From Nitrospirales bacterium (GTDB lineage: Bacteria; Nitrospirota; Nitrospiria; Nitrospirales; UBA8639), in NCBI GenBank assembly GCA_021604105.1, contig BQIW01000028.1, positions 1 through 46,635 of the forward strand: DNA of 46,635 nucleotides, written 5' to 3'. Positions within the stretch are counted from its first letter, which is position 1. Each line of letters opens with the position of its first letter. Shown piece after piece: positions 10,601-18,189 of the stretch. Made by a program: the position numbers and the translations under genes. The notes below the pieces were generated by a model, which saw nothing but the letters and a program-made list of their open reading frames with translations, ran no database searches and had not been told where the DNA came from.

Positions 10601-11182
10601 ATATGCGGGCGTTGTCGAGGCCGTGTCCATCTCAAAGTTTTGCGTCCACAAATCAGTACTGTCGTTACGAGAGATCAGAAAGAACGTGGGCTGCGCTTCT
10701 GTGACGGATATGCCATAGAGGAAGTGGTTGCCTTTGGGATCGCAATACACATCCGCCTGCGTCGTCATACCCAGAACAGCCGGCGGAGATGGCATGGAAT
10801 TCCAGTAACCCTCCGATGAGCGCTGCATCCATATAACCGCCTGTGTACTGCTTCCGGATGTTGCCGGATAAAAGACAAGAACGTTGAGCACTCCCTGTTC
10901 GTAAAACCCGAGGAATGTCGAGATGGGGTTCGGGACCATGATTGGAATGGGAATAAGGTTTTGGTTCCAGCCGGAATGGGAGGTCTGATCCCGCACAAAA
11001 TGCAGCACACTGGTGTTGTCATGCCCCACAGTGAGCAACTCGCTTACCAAGGTGCCGTCCACTTGATTTGTGACGACGATAAACTTATCAGTGAGTTCTT
11101 TGGCAACAGGCGGAGTCATCACGGACAAATAGTCTTCGATCAGGCTCGAACTTACGGTCATACCAGAAGCGGTGCGTGTCAT
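7604..11182 (-). CDS. Giant propeller-plus-helical protein, unknown function
   Basis: A 1192-residue protein, no known family recognised. The ATG at 11182 has a strong GGGAGG five bases upstream; the longer frame to 11296 is not supported. Residues ~30-410 consist of repeating beta-strand blocks with W/F/Y-rich edges (VLHFVRDQ, LTITRFHG, QLWLLRQ types), resembling a tectonin/sialidase-like propeller. About 415-520 looks like an Ig-like or carboxypeptidase-regulatory beta-sandwich. From ~610 there are long amphipathic helices (NFFKHVFRDIVHIL, IKKAIHVIKEVITFLREL). From ~925 to the end come about six hydrophobic segments (near 927, 997, 1037, 1077, 1107, 1170). There is no signal peptide. The layout recalls pore-forming toxins: a binding head and a membrane-inserting tail. 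It is last in an operon with two secreted collar-domain proteins. Confidence 0.8.
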   Translation of the reverse strand: MTRTASGMTVSSSLIEDYLSVMTPPVAKELTDKFIVVTNQVDGTLVSELLTVGHDNTSVLHFVRDQTSHSGWNQNLIPIPIMVPNPISTFLGFYEQGVLNVLVFYPATSGSSTQAVIWMQRSSEGYWNSMPSPPAVLGMTTQADVYCDPKGNHFLYGISVTEAQPTFFLISRNDSTDLWTQNFEMDTASTTPAYLVVIGLQSTQLTILQPVTSAQGTTVNYRCGSIVSGVFQWAANSQWQNFPLATGPLTITRFHGLPATAGQSAFLVRTNNNQLFYVGDFSAGAPATLDLLATGTAPTGVQSVALGVDSENRYMVFALDLQGQLWLLRQTATGSSGNPVFNQNWVPLGNALKVIACPTVMPLGPEVFDVSLTEDVQHLSQKLVPDGTSVTYGSWFVQQLDGPTPPAQAPQMVSTYRTEIVAVDQYGSPVHSVVMNIKADRPAVIIANELSYHISPKESAQIVTNTQGKLTVAIRAVTLTAPVLSINVPDFMSSGEWKACPADEGTLSRLAGQDPSLPVNGASLENAGVLPSGYPDAETVASTVRTAGQLMLQKRTAPSAHFDVSQLDMPHWELDFTAEGGARIRPLSLEEAQDRIRSHVDLEADFSFSGIWGDVANFFKHVFRDIVHILHTVENDVVNVIITVGNAVKKFVLQTVDDIGDFLEVLVNYIKKAIHVIKEVITFLRELFEWSDILNTHTVIKYYINSVMTNLQTSDQDAVSLIKEKFAALQGEIQSAFANAEEVFESGLSFNQYAGKQKGGSSTVLQGKAYHDTFHAHAARCHYVSSKAQHHFATTSSLAAALPPLADTSPFDSLYNLVQAQASEFQAKTQSLQNFLQIQTSNPKAFFDVAMLAFLQAAEDVVVFVLDVVEDILVALLDLLGTAISTLQAALNKTIDIPILSWLYKYVITGTPENPGDNLTILDVLSLILAVPATILYKLLFGTKSDPGKPSPPFTSTQVSTITSSPIPWPSFATGDTEAPPTGGLTTTELTSLQEVMLLLAGISYFLYTADDLANDGLAALSEGEEDPIATFLSWSGIVLTLMFQGFTVPYQVLEKSPSDWSKADTATVTYWGAGFVPVALDLAFTIYSSVKANCKYAPVVGPITLSVAGTGLLATGIWATVEQAKDASYQNGWTEVGNIMAPIPTSCAWLLPLKDATEGISVGFLLALAAICDFGTLVTTIASVDSDSSTT

Positions 11183-11304
11183 GTCTCCCTCCCTGCATTG
11201 GATGGTGGGAACGCGATAAGAATTGCGCGGCAGCACGATCGAAGAGCAAAACCGGAAAGACGGCCTTTTCGGCCCGGTCTCCTCAGGCCCTAACACTTCA
11301 ACAG

Positions 11305-12123
11305 TCAGCCCTTTTCACACTGGAGTATCTGCATATAAGGAAGTCCGGTCGATGCCGTGCCGGATTCTCCGGAATAGTTTTGGGCCCCCCAATGGCCGTA
11401 GCCCCAAGCTTTCCACCATGGAGCTTGAGTTAATGACTTACTGCCAGGGGTGAAACTACCCGAAAACGAGTGCGCATGTGTGCGATCTTCATGTGGAGCT
11501 AAAGGATCTCCTCCAAAAGTGGCAAGCGGGCTGCCGCCCGCAGGGAGGCCGACCATAAACCGTCCCTGGGTTGCCGCCGGCTGACTCCATCCGGAAGGGC
11601 AGTCAAGACCCGCGGTAAACATGAGGACCCCGCTTGGAATGTCGCCCGAGCCGGGCGGCTCATGAGACTTCATGCATACAAGAAGCTGCACGTATGGGAC
11701 TTCAGAGGTAGAGGCCGCTGTCGTGCCGCCGAACGTATATTTTCCCTCCGAAGTCTGGCTATCGTCACAGCAACCATCAACACCATGAATATATGTGGAG
11801 GAAAGAGTGATGCTCGAGCTAAAACTGTGAGTGTGGGTTGGATTCTCGCCGCTGGCGAGCGCTGTTTCGACTGTATGTTGTGTGGTCCCGTTCGGCATCA
11901 CCGGAACAAGAAAACGCCCTGTCATCACGTCTAAAAGGTTTCCTGTGGGCGTCCATCCTCCGGGACATTCCCTGGCGTTAAAGAAGGCGATGGCCTGACT
12001 TGGATACGGGTCTTGAGCATAAGACACGAGTGGCACACTGAATGCCGTCGCCACAAGAAAGACAATGACCATTGCTGCCAACGAGTGTTTGTCGAGCAAT
12101 TGTGCCAAGCTCGCTATGCGCAT
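11305..12123 (-). CDS. Secreted protein with two phage-collar-like domains
   Basis: A 272-residue protein from ATG 12123, with AAGGGGG about 7 bases upstream. Residues ~15-37 are a signal peptide (VIVFLVATAFSVPLVSYAQ). Two tandem copies of a tail-collar-like domain follow. Each starts with AIAFFNARECPGGW or VLMFTAGLDCPSGW, continues with a TQGRFMVGLP-like strand and a THTHSF/THAHSF histidine pair, and ends in PYVQLLVCMK or PYMQILQCEK. In phages such domains sit on tail fibres; in bacteria they also occur in secreted proteins. The paired CP.GW and C-terminal VC.K cysteines may form disulfides. It lies 13 bases after the single-domain paralogue and 122 bases before the giant-protein gene, all on one strand. 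Confidence 0.78.
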   Translation of the reverse strand: MRIASLAQLLDKHSLAAMVIVFLVATAFSVPLVSYAQDPYPSQAIAFFNARECPGGWTPTGNLLDVMTGRFLVPVMPNGTTQHTVETALASGENPTHTHSFSSSITLSSTYIHGVDGCCDDSQTSEGKYTFGGTTAASTSEVPYVQLLVCMKSHEPPGSGDIPSGVLMFTAGLDCPSGWSQPAATQGRFMVGLPAGGSPLATFGGDPLAPHEDRTHAHSFSGSFTPGSKSLTQAPWWKAWGYGHWGAQNYSGESGTASTGLPYMQILQCEKG

Positions 12124-12136
12124 ACACACCCCCTTG

Positions 12137-12583
12137 CTAATCTTTTTGACACACCACAAGTTGAATAAACGGCAGATTGGAAGTCGCCTCTTCCAGGTCT
12201 CCGGAAATTGTGTACTTCCCCGATTTGGCATAACTGTCATCACTGCCACCGGTGGCTAGCGCAGCATGCTTGGTCGGAAGCGTGATATCGGTCGTGTAAA
12301 TATGGACATGCCCCGGCGCCGTCTTGTCCTGAAGCGGAGTACCAACCATGACGCCAAGATCCGATGAATTTTGAACCGCGACGACGGCGCGGCCCTGGAC
12401 GTTGGTGGCAACATTCCAGCCCGTCGGACATGATGGCGTGGTGAAAAATGCCACCATGCCGGAAGGCGTGCCATCAGTGCCCGAGGAATCGATCGCGATG
12501 GCATTCGTTCCTGCTAGGAAACCGGCGACCACAGTTATCAGGATAAAGCCCTTGAAGCACCATTGAACGGGTTTGTTCCGCAT
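12137..12583 (-). CDS. Secreted single collar-domain protein
   Basis: A 148-residue protein from ATG 12583, preceded by GGAG at 8-base spacing. A signal peptide covers about 1-30 (FILITVVAGFLAGTNAIA). The rest is one collar-like domain: MVAFFTTPSCPTGW, NVQGRAVVAV, GHVHIYTTDITLP, and the closing LPFIQLVVCQK. These elements align one-to-one with each half of the next gene, so the pair are paralogues. It is the first gene of the operon and presumably carries the promoter upstream. No other phage genes are near, so a structural phage role is unlikely. Confidence 0.78.
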   Translation of the reverse strand: MRNKPVQWCFKGFILITVVAGFLAGTNAIAIDSSGTDGTPSGMVAFFTTPSCPTGWNVATNVQGRAVVAVQNSSDLGVMVGTPLQDKTAPGHVHIYTTDITLPTKHAALATGGSDDSYAKSGKYTISGDLEEATSNLPFIQLVVCQKD

Positions 12584-13165
12584 ATCCAAATCTCCATACT
12601 AGATTTTCCGTTGGCGGCCGAGCCGAATGGTACACATCATATATTCAAAATGTCTACAAATTTTGATCAGGATTTTTTCCTGAGAACACCCATATATCTT
12701 TGATGAAGTCAATGGATATTCCACGGATTTTATTGTTACTGCCAACTCCGCTTTTCCCACTTCCGAACTACCATATGGAAAATGAAAATTTCCAACCATC
12801 CTCATTTTATTGAGATCCATGTCAGCGTGGTCGAAAATTTTTCTGGTCGAGAATGACAATCTTCCAGTGGTTCCCATTTTTTACAAAAAGCCGCATATAT
12901 CCATACGCTATCCCGGAATACAGACCTACACTGGTAATTCGTTGTAGTTGGAGAGGATTAAGAGAACTGAAAAAGGCGATGCCGCTGCCGACTTATCACG
13001 CACACTTATGTGTTTCGTTCTTTAACTTGAGCGCAGCTTTAGGGCCTCGATGATTTTGCCTGGCTCCGATTCTTTGTCCAGTAAGTTGCCGAAAGACGGC
13101 GAACCATTCGCTTTGCATCTCCTTTGGCGTTCAATCCGAAAGCCGAATACTTTGCGTAGGCCGAG
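12584..13165. other. Gene-free upstream region of the collar operon
   Basis: About 580 bases, AT-rich near the operon start. It probably contains the promoter for the minus-strand collar operon. Short frames here (92 codons minus, 66 codons plus) show no recognisable protein features. From about 13060 to the terminator the sequence is rich in short complementary pieces (GCCGAAAGACGGC) and could be a leader or small RNA, but I cannot match it to a known class. Confidence 0.35.
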
Positions 13166-13199
13166 GGAAATACATAGCATCCAATGTATTTCCTTTTTT
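13166..13199 (+). terminator. Rho-independent terminator
   Basis: A 9-bp perfect stem (GGAAATACA at 13166-13174 with TGTATTTCC at 13185-13193) is followed at once by six T. It reads as a plus-strand terminator, yet no plus-strand gene precedes it closely. It may end a small untranslated RNA or attenuate transcription into the phosphopantetheinyl transferase gene. Confidence 0.65.
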
Positions 13200-13287
13200 C
13201 GGTCGAGGCTCGAAGATGATTCAGGGCCACAGACTCTCTAAAGGGTTTCAGCCAAGCCGTCCTTCCGATACAATCCCTCTGAAATCT

Positions 13288-14037
13288 ATGTTGCCTTCCA
13301 CCCCCTGGGCTTGCCCCTCCTCTCCTGACATTTTTAGGAGCCTGTCGTCAGGCGTGGTCCATGTGTGGCGTGTTCATCTGGATATGTCACCCCGGCAGGC
13401 GGCTCTCTACCGCACCGATCTATCTGAAGATGAACGGGAACGGGCAGAACGGTATCGGCTTCCTCACCACCAACACCAATTTATTTCCACCAGGGGCATT
13501 CTTCGAAATCTGATCGGTCGCTATGTGGGAATTCCCCCTGGTACTCTCGGACTTGAGAACAACTTACAAGGAAAACCCTCTCTGACCGGACCGCCCCATC
13601 CGTCATTACAATTCAATGTCTCTCATACGAGTGGAATGGCGTTGCTGGCCTTCACGGTTGAACACCCTGTGGGAATTGATGTGGAACAGGTCAACCGGCA
13701 TGTCAGCGATCAGGATATTGCCACAAGATATTTTTCTCCACGGGAGGCGGCGCACCTTGCCACCCTTTCACCTGACAAGCGGACCCAAGAGTTTTTAGCC
13801 TACTGGACCTGCAAGGAAGCGTATCTCAAAATGCAGGGGATTGGGCTATCAGGTGGGATGGCTCAATGTGAGATCGCATTCGACCAGGACGGAACGAAGG
13901 CCACAGTGGCATCAATACACGACCCTCTGGTGAACAACTGTTTGCTCTTTCGAATCAATGCAGGCCGGGACTACGTCGGAGCCCTATCCGTAAACTGTCA
14001 GTCGGTTGAAGTGTTGTTTTGGGATTGGAAGGATTGA
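13288..14037 (+). CDS. 4'-phosphopantetheinyl transferase, Sfp/HetI type
   Basis: A 249-residue enzyme that transfers phosphopantetheine from CoA to a serine of acyl or peptidyl carrier proteins. The motifs are in order: GKPSL, then QFNVSHTSG, then VGIDVEQVNR with the Mg-binding D-x-E, then FSPREAAHL and the signature YWTCKEAYLKMQGIGLS. Length matches the Sfp class. The reading frame opens at 13216, but the family usually begins about 20 residues before the VHVWRV strand, so I prefer ATG 13288; its ribosome site is weak. No polyketide or peptide synthase genes are in the window. Confidence 0.88.
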   Translation: MLPSTPWACPSSPDIFRSLSSGVVHVWRVHLDMSPRQAALYRTDLSEDERERAERYRLPHHQHQFISTRGILRNLIGRYVGIPPGTLGLENNLQGKPSLTGPPHPSLQFNVSHTSGMALLAFTVEHPVGIDVEQVNRHVSDQDIATRYFSPREAAHLATLSPDKRTQEFLAYWTCKEAYLKMQGIGLSGGMAQCEIAFDQDGTKATVASIHDPLVNNCLLFRINAGRDYVGALSVNCQSVEVLFWDWKD

Positions 14038-14041
14038 AGGA

Positions 14042-14212
14042 AGTATCGAAAAAGCCTGCCTTGAGCTTTGCCGAAGGGTCCACTAGCCGCATTCTCGCCC
14101 CTTTGCCATGCTCACCTACTCACCTGCAGGTTCCGCGTCAAAAAGGGTTAAGGCTATCGGACGTATCCAGCCAAACTACGGCCTTGCCCGACAAAACGTT
14201 TTGCACTCTCTC
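14042..14212. repeat. Degenerate copy of the dispersed repeat family
   Basis: Blocks such as GCTTTGCCGAAGGGTCC, CATTCTCGCCC, CATGCTCACC and ACGGCCTTGCCCGAC resemble, in part in a different order, the repeat at 17441-17631 and 30040-30254. It is heavily diverged. It lies between the phosphopantetheinyl transferase and a convergent lipoprotein gene. Confidence 0.4.
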
Positions 14213-14288
14213 TCTTTGCATGTGATCGCTTTAAAATGAAACTGTGTGGGATGAGACTGTTTGAAGTTTTTATTCATTCACAGTCCAA

Positions 14289-15479
14289 TTAATGTGCGGC
14301 CTCTCCCTTAAATCGAACAGGTTCGTTGCCTTGCAAATGATCCGGGGTGAGCCAGTATGTGCCTTTGAAACTGGCATCCCAAACTGATTGAGCCGCCGGT
14401 TCATTCCCTCCGGTCAATAGATAGACAAAACCCCCAAATAAGCCTCCTACGCCCGCATAGATCACTTTGACGGGCATATACAAAATCGATAAGGCTCCAC
14501 TCGCGATTTGAAGTCCCACAGACGAATCGTCGGAACTCCCTGAATTTTCGGCAACCACCGGCGCTGCCCCATCAGATGCAGGTGGGACTTCCTCAGCAAT
14601 CGGTTCAGTTTCGACAGTCGTCTGCTCTTGAGCCGTCTCGGTTGCCGCCATCGGCGCTGCCTCATCAGATGCAGGTGGGACTTCCTCAGCAATCGGTTCA
14701 GTTACAACCGTCGTCTGCTCTCGAGCCGTCTCGGTTGCCGCCATCGGCTCTGACTCGGTTGCAGAGACTGAGTTAGGCGAATCCAAAAGTACCTCCGCCG
14801 ACTGAGTTGTGGTAGGTGAGCCGGAGGAATCAACCGCTACCGGCGCCACCTGAGAAGCAGGAGGCTCGCTGTGACTTTCTGCGTTCACCTCCTGTTGCGC
14901 GGAGGGGGAGGACACTGGCTTCTGCCAAGCCTGTTCAAGGGCCAGAATGGTCAGATCTTGTATCACCCGATCAGACACCACCAGTGGGTCAGCGCTCCAA
15001 CCCTTTCCCTCAAAGGCCACCTCTCCCGCATCGGTATTCATTCCAAGAATATCAACGACGACCTCATTCATGGGTGGAGATCCACCATTTTCAGGCTCTG
15101 TTGTGGAATTCAACGAAGTTTCGTCTACGTGCACAAATACCACCAATGTCGCCCCGACCTTACGAGCTCCCCCTAGAGCCTGAGCATTCTCTTCTGTCCC
15201 ATTTCGAGAAGCCAATTCCGGAACTCCCACCTCTTGCATAACCTGTCGATTGACCACCAGCAATTGATGGGCATTCAGCCAATCCAAAGCCTGATTGACA
15301 GCCGCTGCATGATTTCCGGTCACCACCACCCTCGTTCCCGGGCTTGGTTGAGTAACCTGAAATCCTTCTTTTTTATAGGCTTCATTCCCGGAGGGACCAC
15401 CAACGCATCCCAACAACACACTAAAAACTCCAAGCAGAGCGATCAGGTTTCTATAATGACGACACCCTGGATCCAACAT
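14289..15479 (-). CDS. Lipoprotein with 31-residue tandem repeats and Gly-rich hydrophobic C-terminus
   Basis: A 396-residue lipoprotein with signal residues 1-25 ending in VLLGC. Residues ~40-190 form a folded domain with alternating strands (RVVVTGNHAAAV, ATLVVFVHVDET, EVVVDILG). About 190-320 is a low-complexity linker rich in T, E, P and A, holding two 31-residue tandem units (PMAATETA.EQTTV.TEPIAEE...). The C-terminus (about 325-365) is a hydrophobic glycine-rich pair of segments (IASGALSILYMPVKVIYAG, GGLFGGFVYLLTGG) followed by GTYWLTPDHLQGNEPVRF, a tail I associate with Nitrospira proteins. The layout suggests an outer-membrane-anchored domain tethered to a membrane-inserting tail. Function is unknown. 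Confidence 0.75.
   Translation of the reverse strand: MLDPGCRHYRNLIALLGVFSVLLGCVGGPSGNEAYKKEGFQVTQPSPGTRVVVTGNHAAAVNQALDWLNAHQLLVVNRQVMQEVGVPELASRNGTEENAQALGGARKVGATLVVFVHVDETSLNSTTEPENGGSPPMNEVVVDILGMNTDAGEVAFEGKGWSADPLVVSDRVIQDLTILALEQAWQKPVSSPSAQQEVNAESHSEPPASQVAPVAVDSSGSPTTTQSAEVLLDSPNSVSATESEPMAATETAREQTTVVTEPIAEEVPPASDEAAPMAATETAQEQTTVETEPIAEEVPPASDGAAPVVAENSGSSDDSSVGLQIASGALSILYMPVKVIYAGVGGLFGGFVYLLTGGNEPAAQSVWDASFKGTYWLTPDHLQGNEPVRFKGEAAH
14561..14746. repeat. Two 93-bp tandem repeats inside the lipoprotein gene
   Basis: Two copies begin at 14561 and 14654, exactly 93 bases apart (31 codons), and differ at a few positions. They encode the PMAATETA.EQTTV linker units. Confidence 0.8.
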
Positions 15480-15979
15480 AGTGATGTTCCCTTCGTTCTC
15501 ATTTCTTTTGTAAAGATACGCGTTTGTAGGCCCGATAAGAAGTATTTCCGACCATCCGGTTTACCAATCACATGGACCGGGGCTCCTGTCTAACATTCAC
15601 ATTAGAAAGGGAAGATTTTGCCTGCACAATCCGGTTCCATATGAAAAATTAGCATATGACGACCTTATTGAAAAATTAAAATACCACAAATTGTGTCCTT
15701 CACGGAGAAAGACCCGTTAATTTTTCTCTTTCCTGATAAAACAGAGATGCCTCATTATTGGAAATCTTCGCGTACCGAAACGCTCCTGACCGAAAAAAGA
15801 GAATGGTTTTTGAGGTTTCGACTCAACTTTCCCAAACCCTTTACCTTTTGCTCCTACTCTGCCCTGTCATGAATGGAATTGCATGAGCCCAAGCTTCCCT
15901 AGTATGCTAATGAACCGAGTGATTTGGCCGATAGACCTCATAAACAATCAACACTCAACTCTCTTTTCTTAGAATTTTC
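15480..15979. other. Gene-free stretch
   Basis: Five hundred bases between divergent genes. It must carry the promoter of the minus-strand lipoprotein and perhaps that of the plus-strand hypothetical. I see no gene, long inverted repeat or repeat-family member. Confidence 0.35.
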
Positions 15980-16465
15980 ATGGCGTTACGAATTCTGTCA
16001 TTTTTCATCGAAGGCGTTACCTGGCGTGTGGCGAAAACCCCTACGGGCTATTGTCACCGTGGCCGTTCAAGCATGCCAGAATGGATTCCGGGAATTCCCT
16101 CGGGCGTATCGCAGGATATTGTCGAAAGCACATTTCAGCAATTTCCCTCTGATGATGACTCCCTCCAGCCCCATAACATCACATTCAAATTGACCTATCG
16201 TGTCGGATCTTCCAATATTGAATGCTTTATATTTTCCTCACCCGACGGCGACCTCTTTTCTGTCCGGATTCCTCCTGCCACTTTCATCGCGCTTCAAGAA
16301 GCACTTCCATCCCAGACTATTCCACGCATGAGAGTCGCCCGTTTAGCTATGCAGCAAGCGATTGTGTTCGGGGTACCAGGGGTAGAACTTTTGCCAGGAA
16401 ATAACATATACGAATCCGTCAAATCGCAACTGGCAGGATCCTCTCTGCAAAAAACCCAGGTATAA
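15980..16465 (+). CDS. Hypothetical protein
   Basis: 161 codons, not recognised. The central part (about 65-110) reads like a compact beta-rich fold (ITFKLTYRVG, IECFIFSSPDG, DLFSVRIPPATFIAL), with a helix near 125-140. There is no signal peptide or membrane segment. No ribosome site is evident at ATG 15980; an internal ATG at 16073 is a fair alternative and gives a 130-residue product. The sequence looks protein-like but is supported only by composition and openness. Confidence 0.5.
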   Translation: MALRILSFFIEGVTWRVAKTPTGYCHRGRSSMPEWIPGIPSGVSQDIVESTFQQFPSDDDSLQPHNITFKLTYRVGSSNIECFIFSSPDGDLFSVRIPPATFIALQEALPSQTIPRMRVARLAMQQAIVFGVPGVELLPGNNIYESVKSQLAGSSLQKTQV

Positions 16466-16856
16466 GTCTCGCACTTTCTATCGATGCAAAGATTCCTGCT
16501 TCCTTCCAAGCCCGTTACCAAGGACACCGGTGAAAAACATTTTGATGAACTACATGGCAGACCCCTAACAATCCTGCTATCTATGAATCTACCCCCATGA
16601 ATCTCCCCTAAGCTGTGCACCTTCCAACTGGAAAGCTATGGATACAGTGTCATTTACCAATGACCTTTATTCCCTTCATCAACTTTGTCGAATATTTAAT
16701 CTATTGTGTAGTTGATAAAAACCCCCACAAGATATATGGTGAGGGTATTCCCCAAGCCACATTACGTATGCAACAATAGAGTACATTTGCTCTAAGAAGA
16801 ACGGCTAACTCGATCTGAAAAAAGATGAATGTTCTTTATCCGAGGAAAACATCCTG

Positions 16857-17246
16857 GTGAACCGACATTCTCCCTCTCTCCGGAAACACGTACTGATTGT
16901 TGATGATGAGCCTGCTGTGCGACGAACTGTGCGAGGGGCATTAGAATCATCAGGAATTGAATGCGCCGAGTCGGGAAACGGCGCCGAAGCACTCGCGTGG
17001 TTGGAAAAAAATCAAGTCGATCTCGTCCTGGCTGACTATCACATGCCTATTATGAGTGGACTGACCTTGTTAGAACGAGTCAACGGGACTCTGAACGGCA
17101 GAACCCCTCGTGTCATTCTGCTCAGTGGGGTTATTGACGATATACATAAGCACAAAGCCATGGGACTTGGCGCCTATGCGATTATTGACAAACCCTGTAA
17201 TTTTCGTGAACTTGTCGAAAAAGTAAACGAGGCACTCGATTCCTGA
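16857..17246 (+). CDS. Receiver-only response regulator (CheY-like)
   Basis: A 129-residue single REC domain. The acidic pair is D16-D17, the phosphoacceptor is D60 (VLADYHMP), the switch residue S90 (LLSG) and the conserved lysine K112 (IDKPCN). With no output domain it must act by protein contact, as CheY or Spoo-type phosphorelay proteins do. The start is GTG 16857 with GAGGA about 10 bases upstream. No histidine kinase is nearby, so its partner is elsewhere. Confidence 0.88.
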   Translation: MNRHSPSLRKHVLIVDDEPAVRRTVRGALESSGIECAESGNGAEALAWLEKNQVDLVLADYHMPIMSGLTLLERVNGTLNGRTPRVILLSGVIDDIHKHKAMGLGAYAIIDKPCNFRELVEKVNEALDS

Positions 17247-17440
17247 TTTCCTCTCTCCCGTTTAATCTCCCTTCCGCCTAGACAACTCAGGAGTAAGGCC
17301 CTTCCCCGCACCACAACAAATGCTCTCAAACATGGTCATTCCATTCTTCTAGAAATCAGCCAAACCTCCGCTCATGCATGTAGAACTTCCCATTTTGGAC
17401 TACCACCCATTGGACTCGCCACCGGTCGAATTTTCTCAAA

Positions 17441-17631
17441 GGGTCTGTTGAAAAAAGCCGCCAGCGGCGTTCTCGCCATTTTCCCGTGCTCACGTACGAA
17501 GCGTACGCTCCGCGCGGAGAAACGGCTGCGGCCTTGCTGGACGGACTTTGTTGAACCGACCCGGAGCCTTTGATGGGTAATCTCATCCTGCGCAAATTTG
17601 CCCTTGAACATCCTTATTATTCAACACTCCC
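17441..17631 (+). repeat. Dispersed repeat, copy 1 (191 bp)
   Basis: This segment reappears, inverted, at 30040-30254. Both copies share the same ends (GGGTCTGTTGAAAAAAGCCG ... ATTCAACACTCCC) and are nearly identical apart from an extra ~25 bases in the middle of copy 2 and a few substitutions. It holds short self-complementary pieces (CGTACGAAGCGTACG). There are no transposase motifs and no open frame with family features, so it resembles a MITE- or REP-like non-autonomous element. Confidence 0.85.
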
Positions 17632-18189
17632 TCAAAGGATGGGGCACAAATCCAATCTTCGGAATAGCCCTAAGAGGAATCAGCCTTCAGAATCTCTCCC
17701 AAACAATTTCGTCCATGAGCGTGTTCATGAGCGCCTGCAGGATGTCCCTCAGGGTCCGGTTGGAGCGAAATGAAAAGCACCCGATTTTTCCCTATCCGAC
17801 TCAATCACCCGATGGGGTGAACTCATGGGACAACACCGGACACTCTTTCTTGGCGGCGCAGGACAGACGGGAAAGCTGTATCACAAACTCTTTGATTGTG
17901 GGGTTATCCCCGATGATCACCGGCGAAAACCATCGAATATCTGAACGGAACGCATGATGGCTGGGTCGCAGATCTGTTCAGACCTCACCGATTTTCCAAA
18001 ATGGTGAGGGCCGGGCGGCTTTCCATCGGCGCCACGTTCATGACTTATCCAATCATTCATTTATCACACAGGGCTCCCCCAGCTATGGCTGGTATGATGA
18101 GAAAACATTTCTGCCCTTGGTTGAGGTCGAAACCGGCGCCACTATTGATTCCGGAATGTTTACTGAAGACCAGGGAGACTCCTATTCAC
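17632..18189 (+). pseudogene. Possible decayed gene, unknown
   Basis: No single open frame spans this stretch, but protein-like pieces appear in successive frames: TLFLGGAGQTGKLYHKLFDCG near 17840, then EYLNGTHDGWVADLFRPHRF near 17935-18000, then, one base shifted, QNGEGRAAFHRRHVHDLSNH and SPSYGWYDEKTFLPLVEVETG up to about 18210. They could be one gene broken by frameshifts. I do not recognise the family. The alternative is chance coding potential in non-coding DNA. Confidence 0.35.

Noticed and set aside
11305-12583. Prophage tail genes
   Set aside because: The collar-like proteins have signal peptides, and no capsid, tail, lysis or integrase gene is near.
12599-12877. 92-codon minus-strand frame before the collar operon
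   Set aside because: No recognisable domain or ribosome site; it more likely lies in the promoter region.
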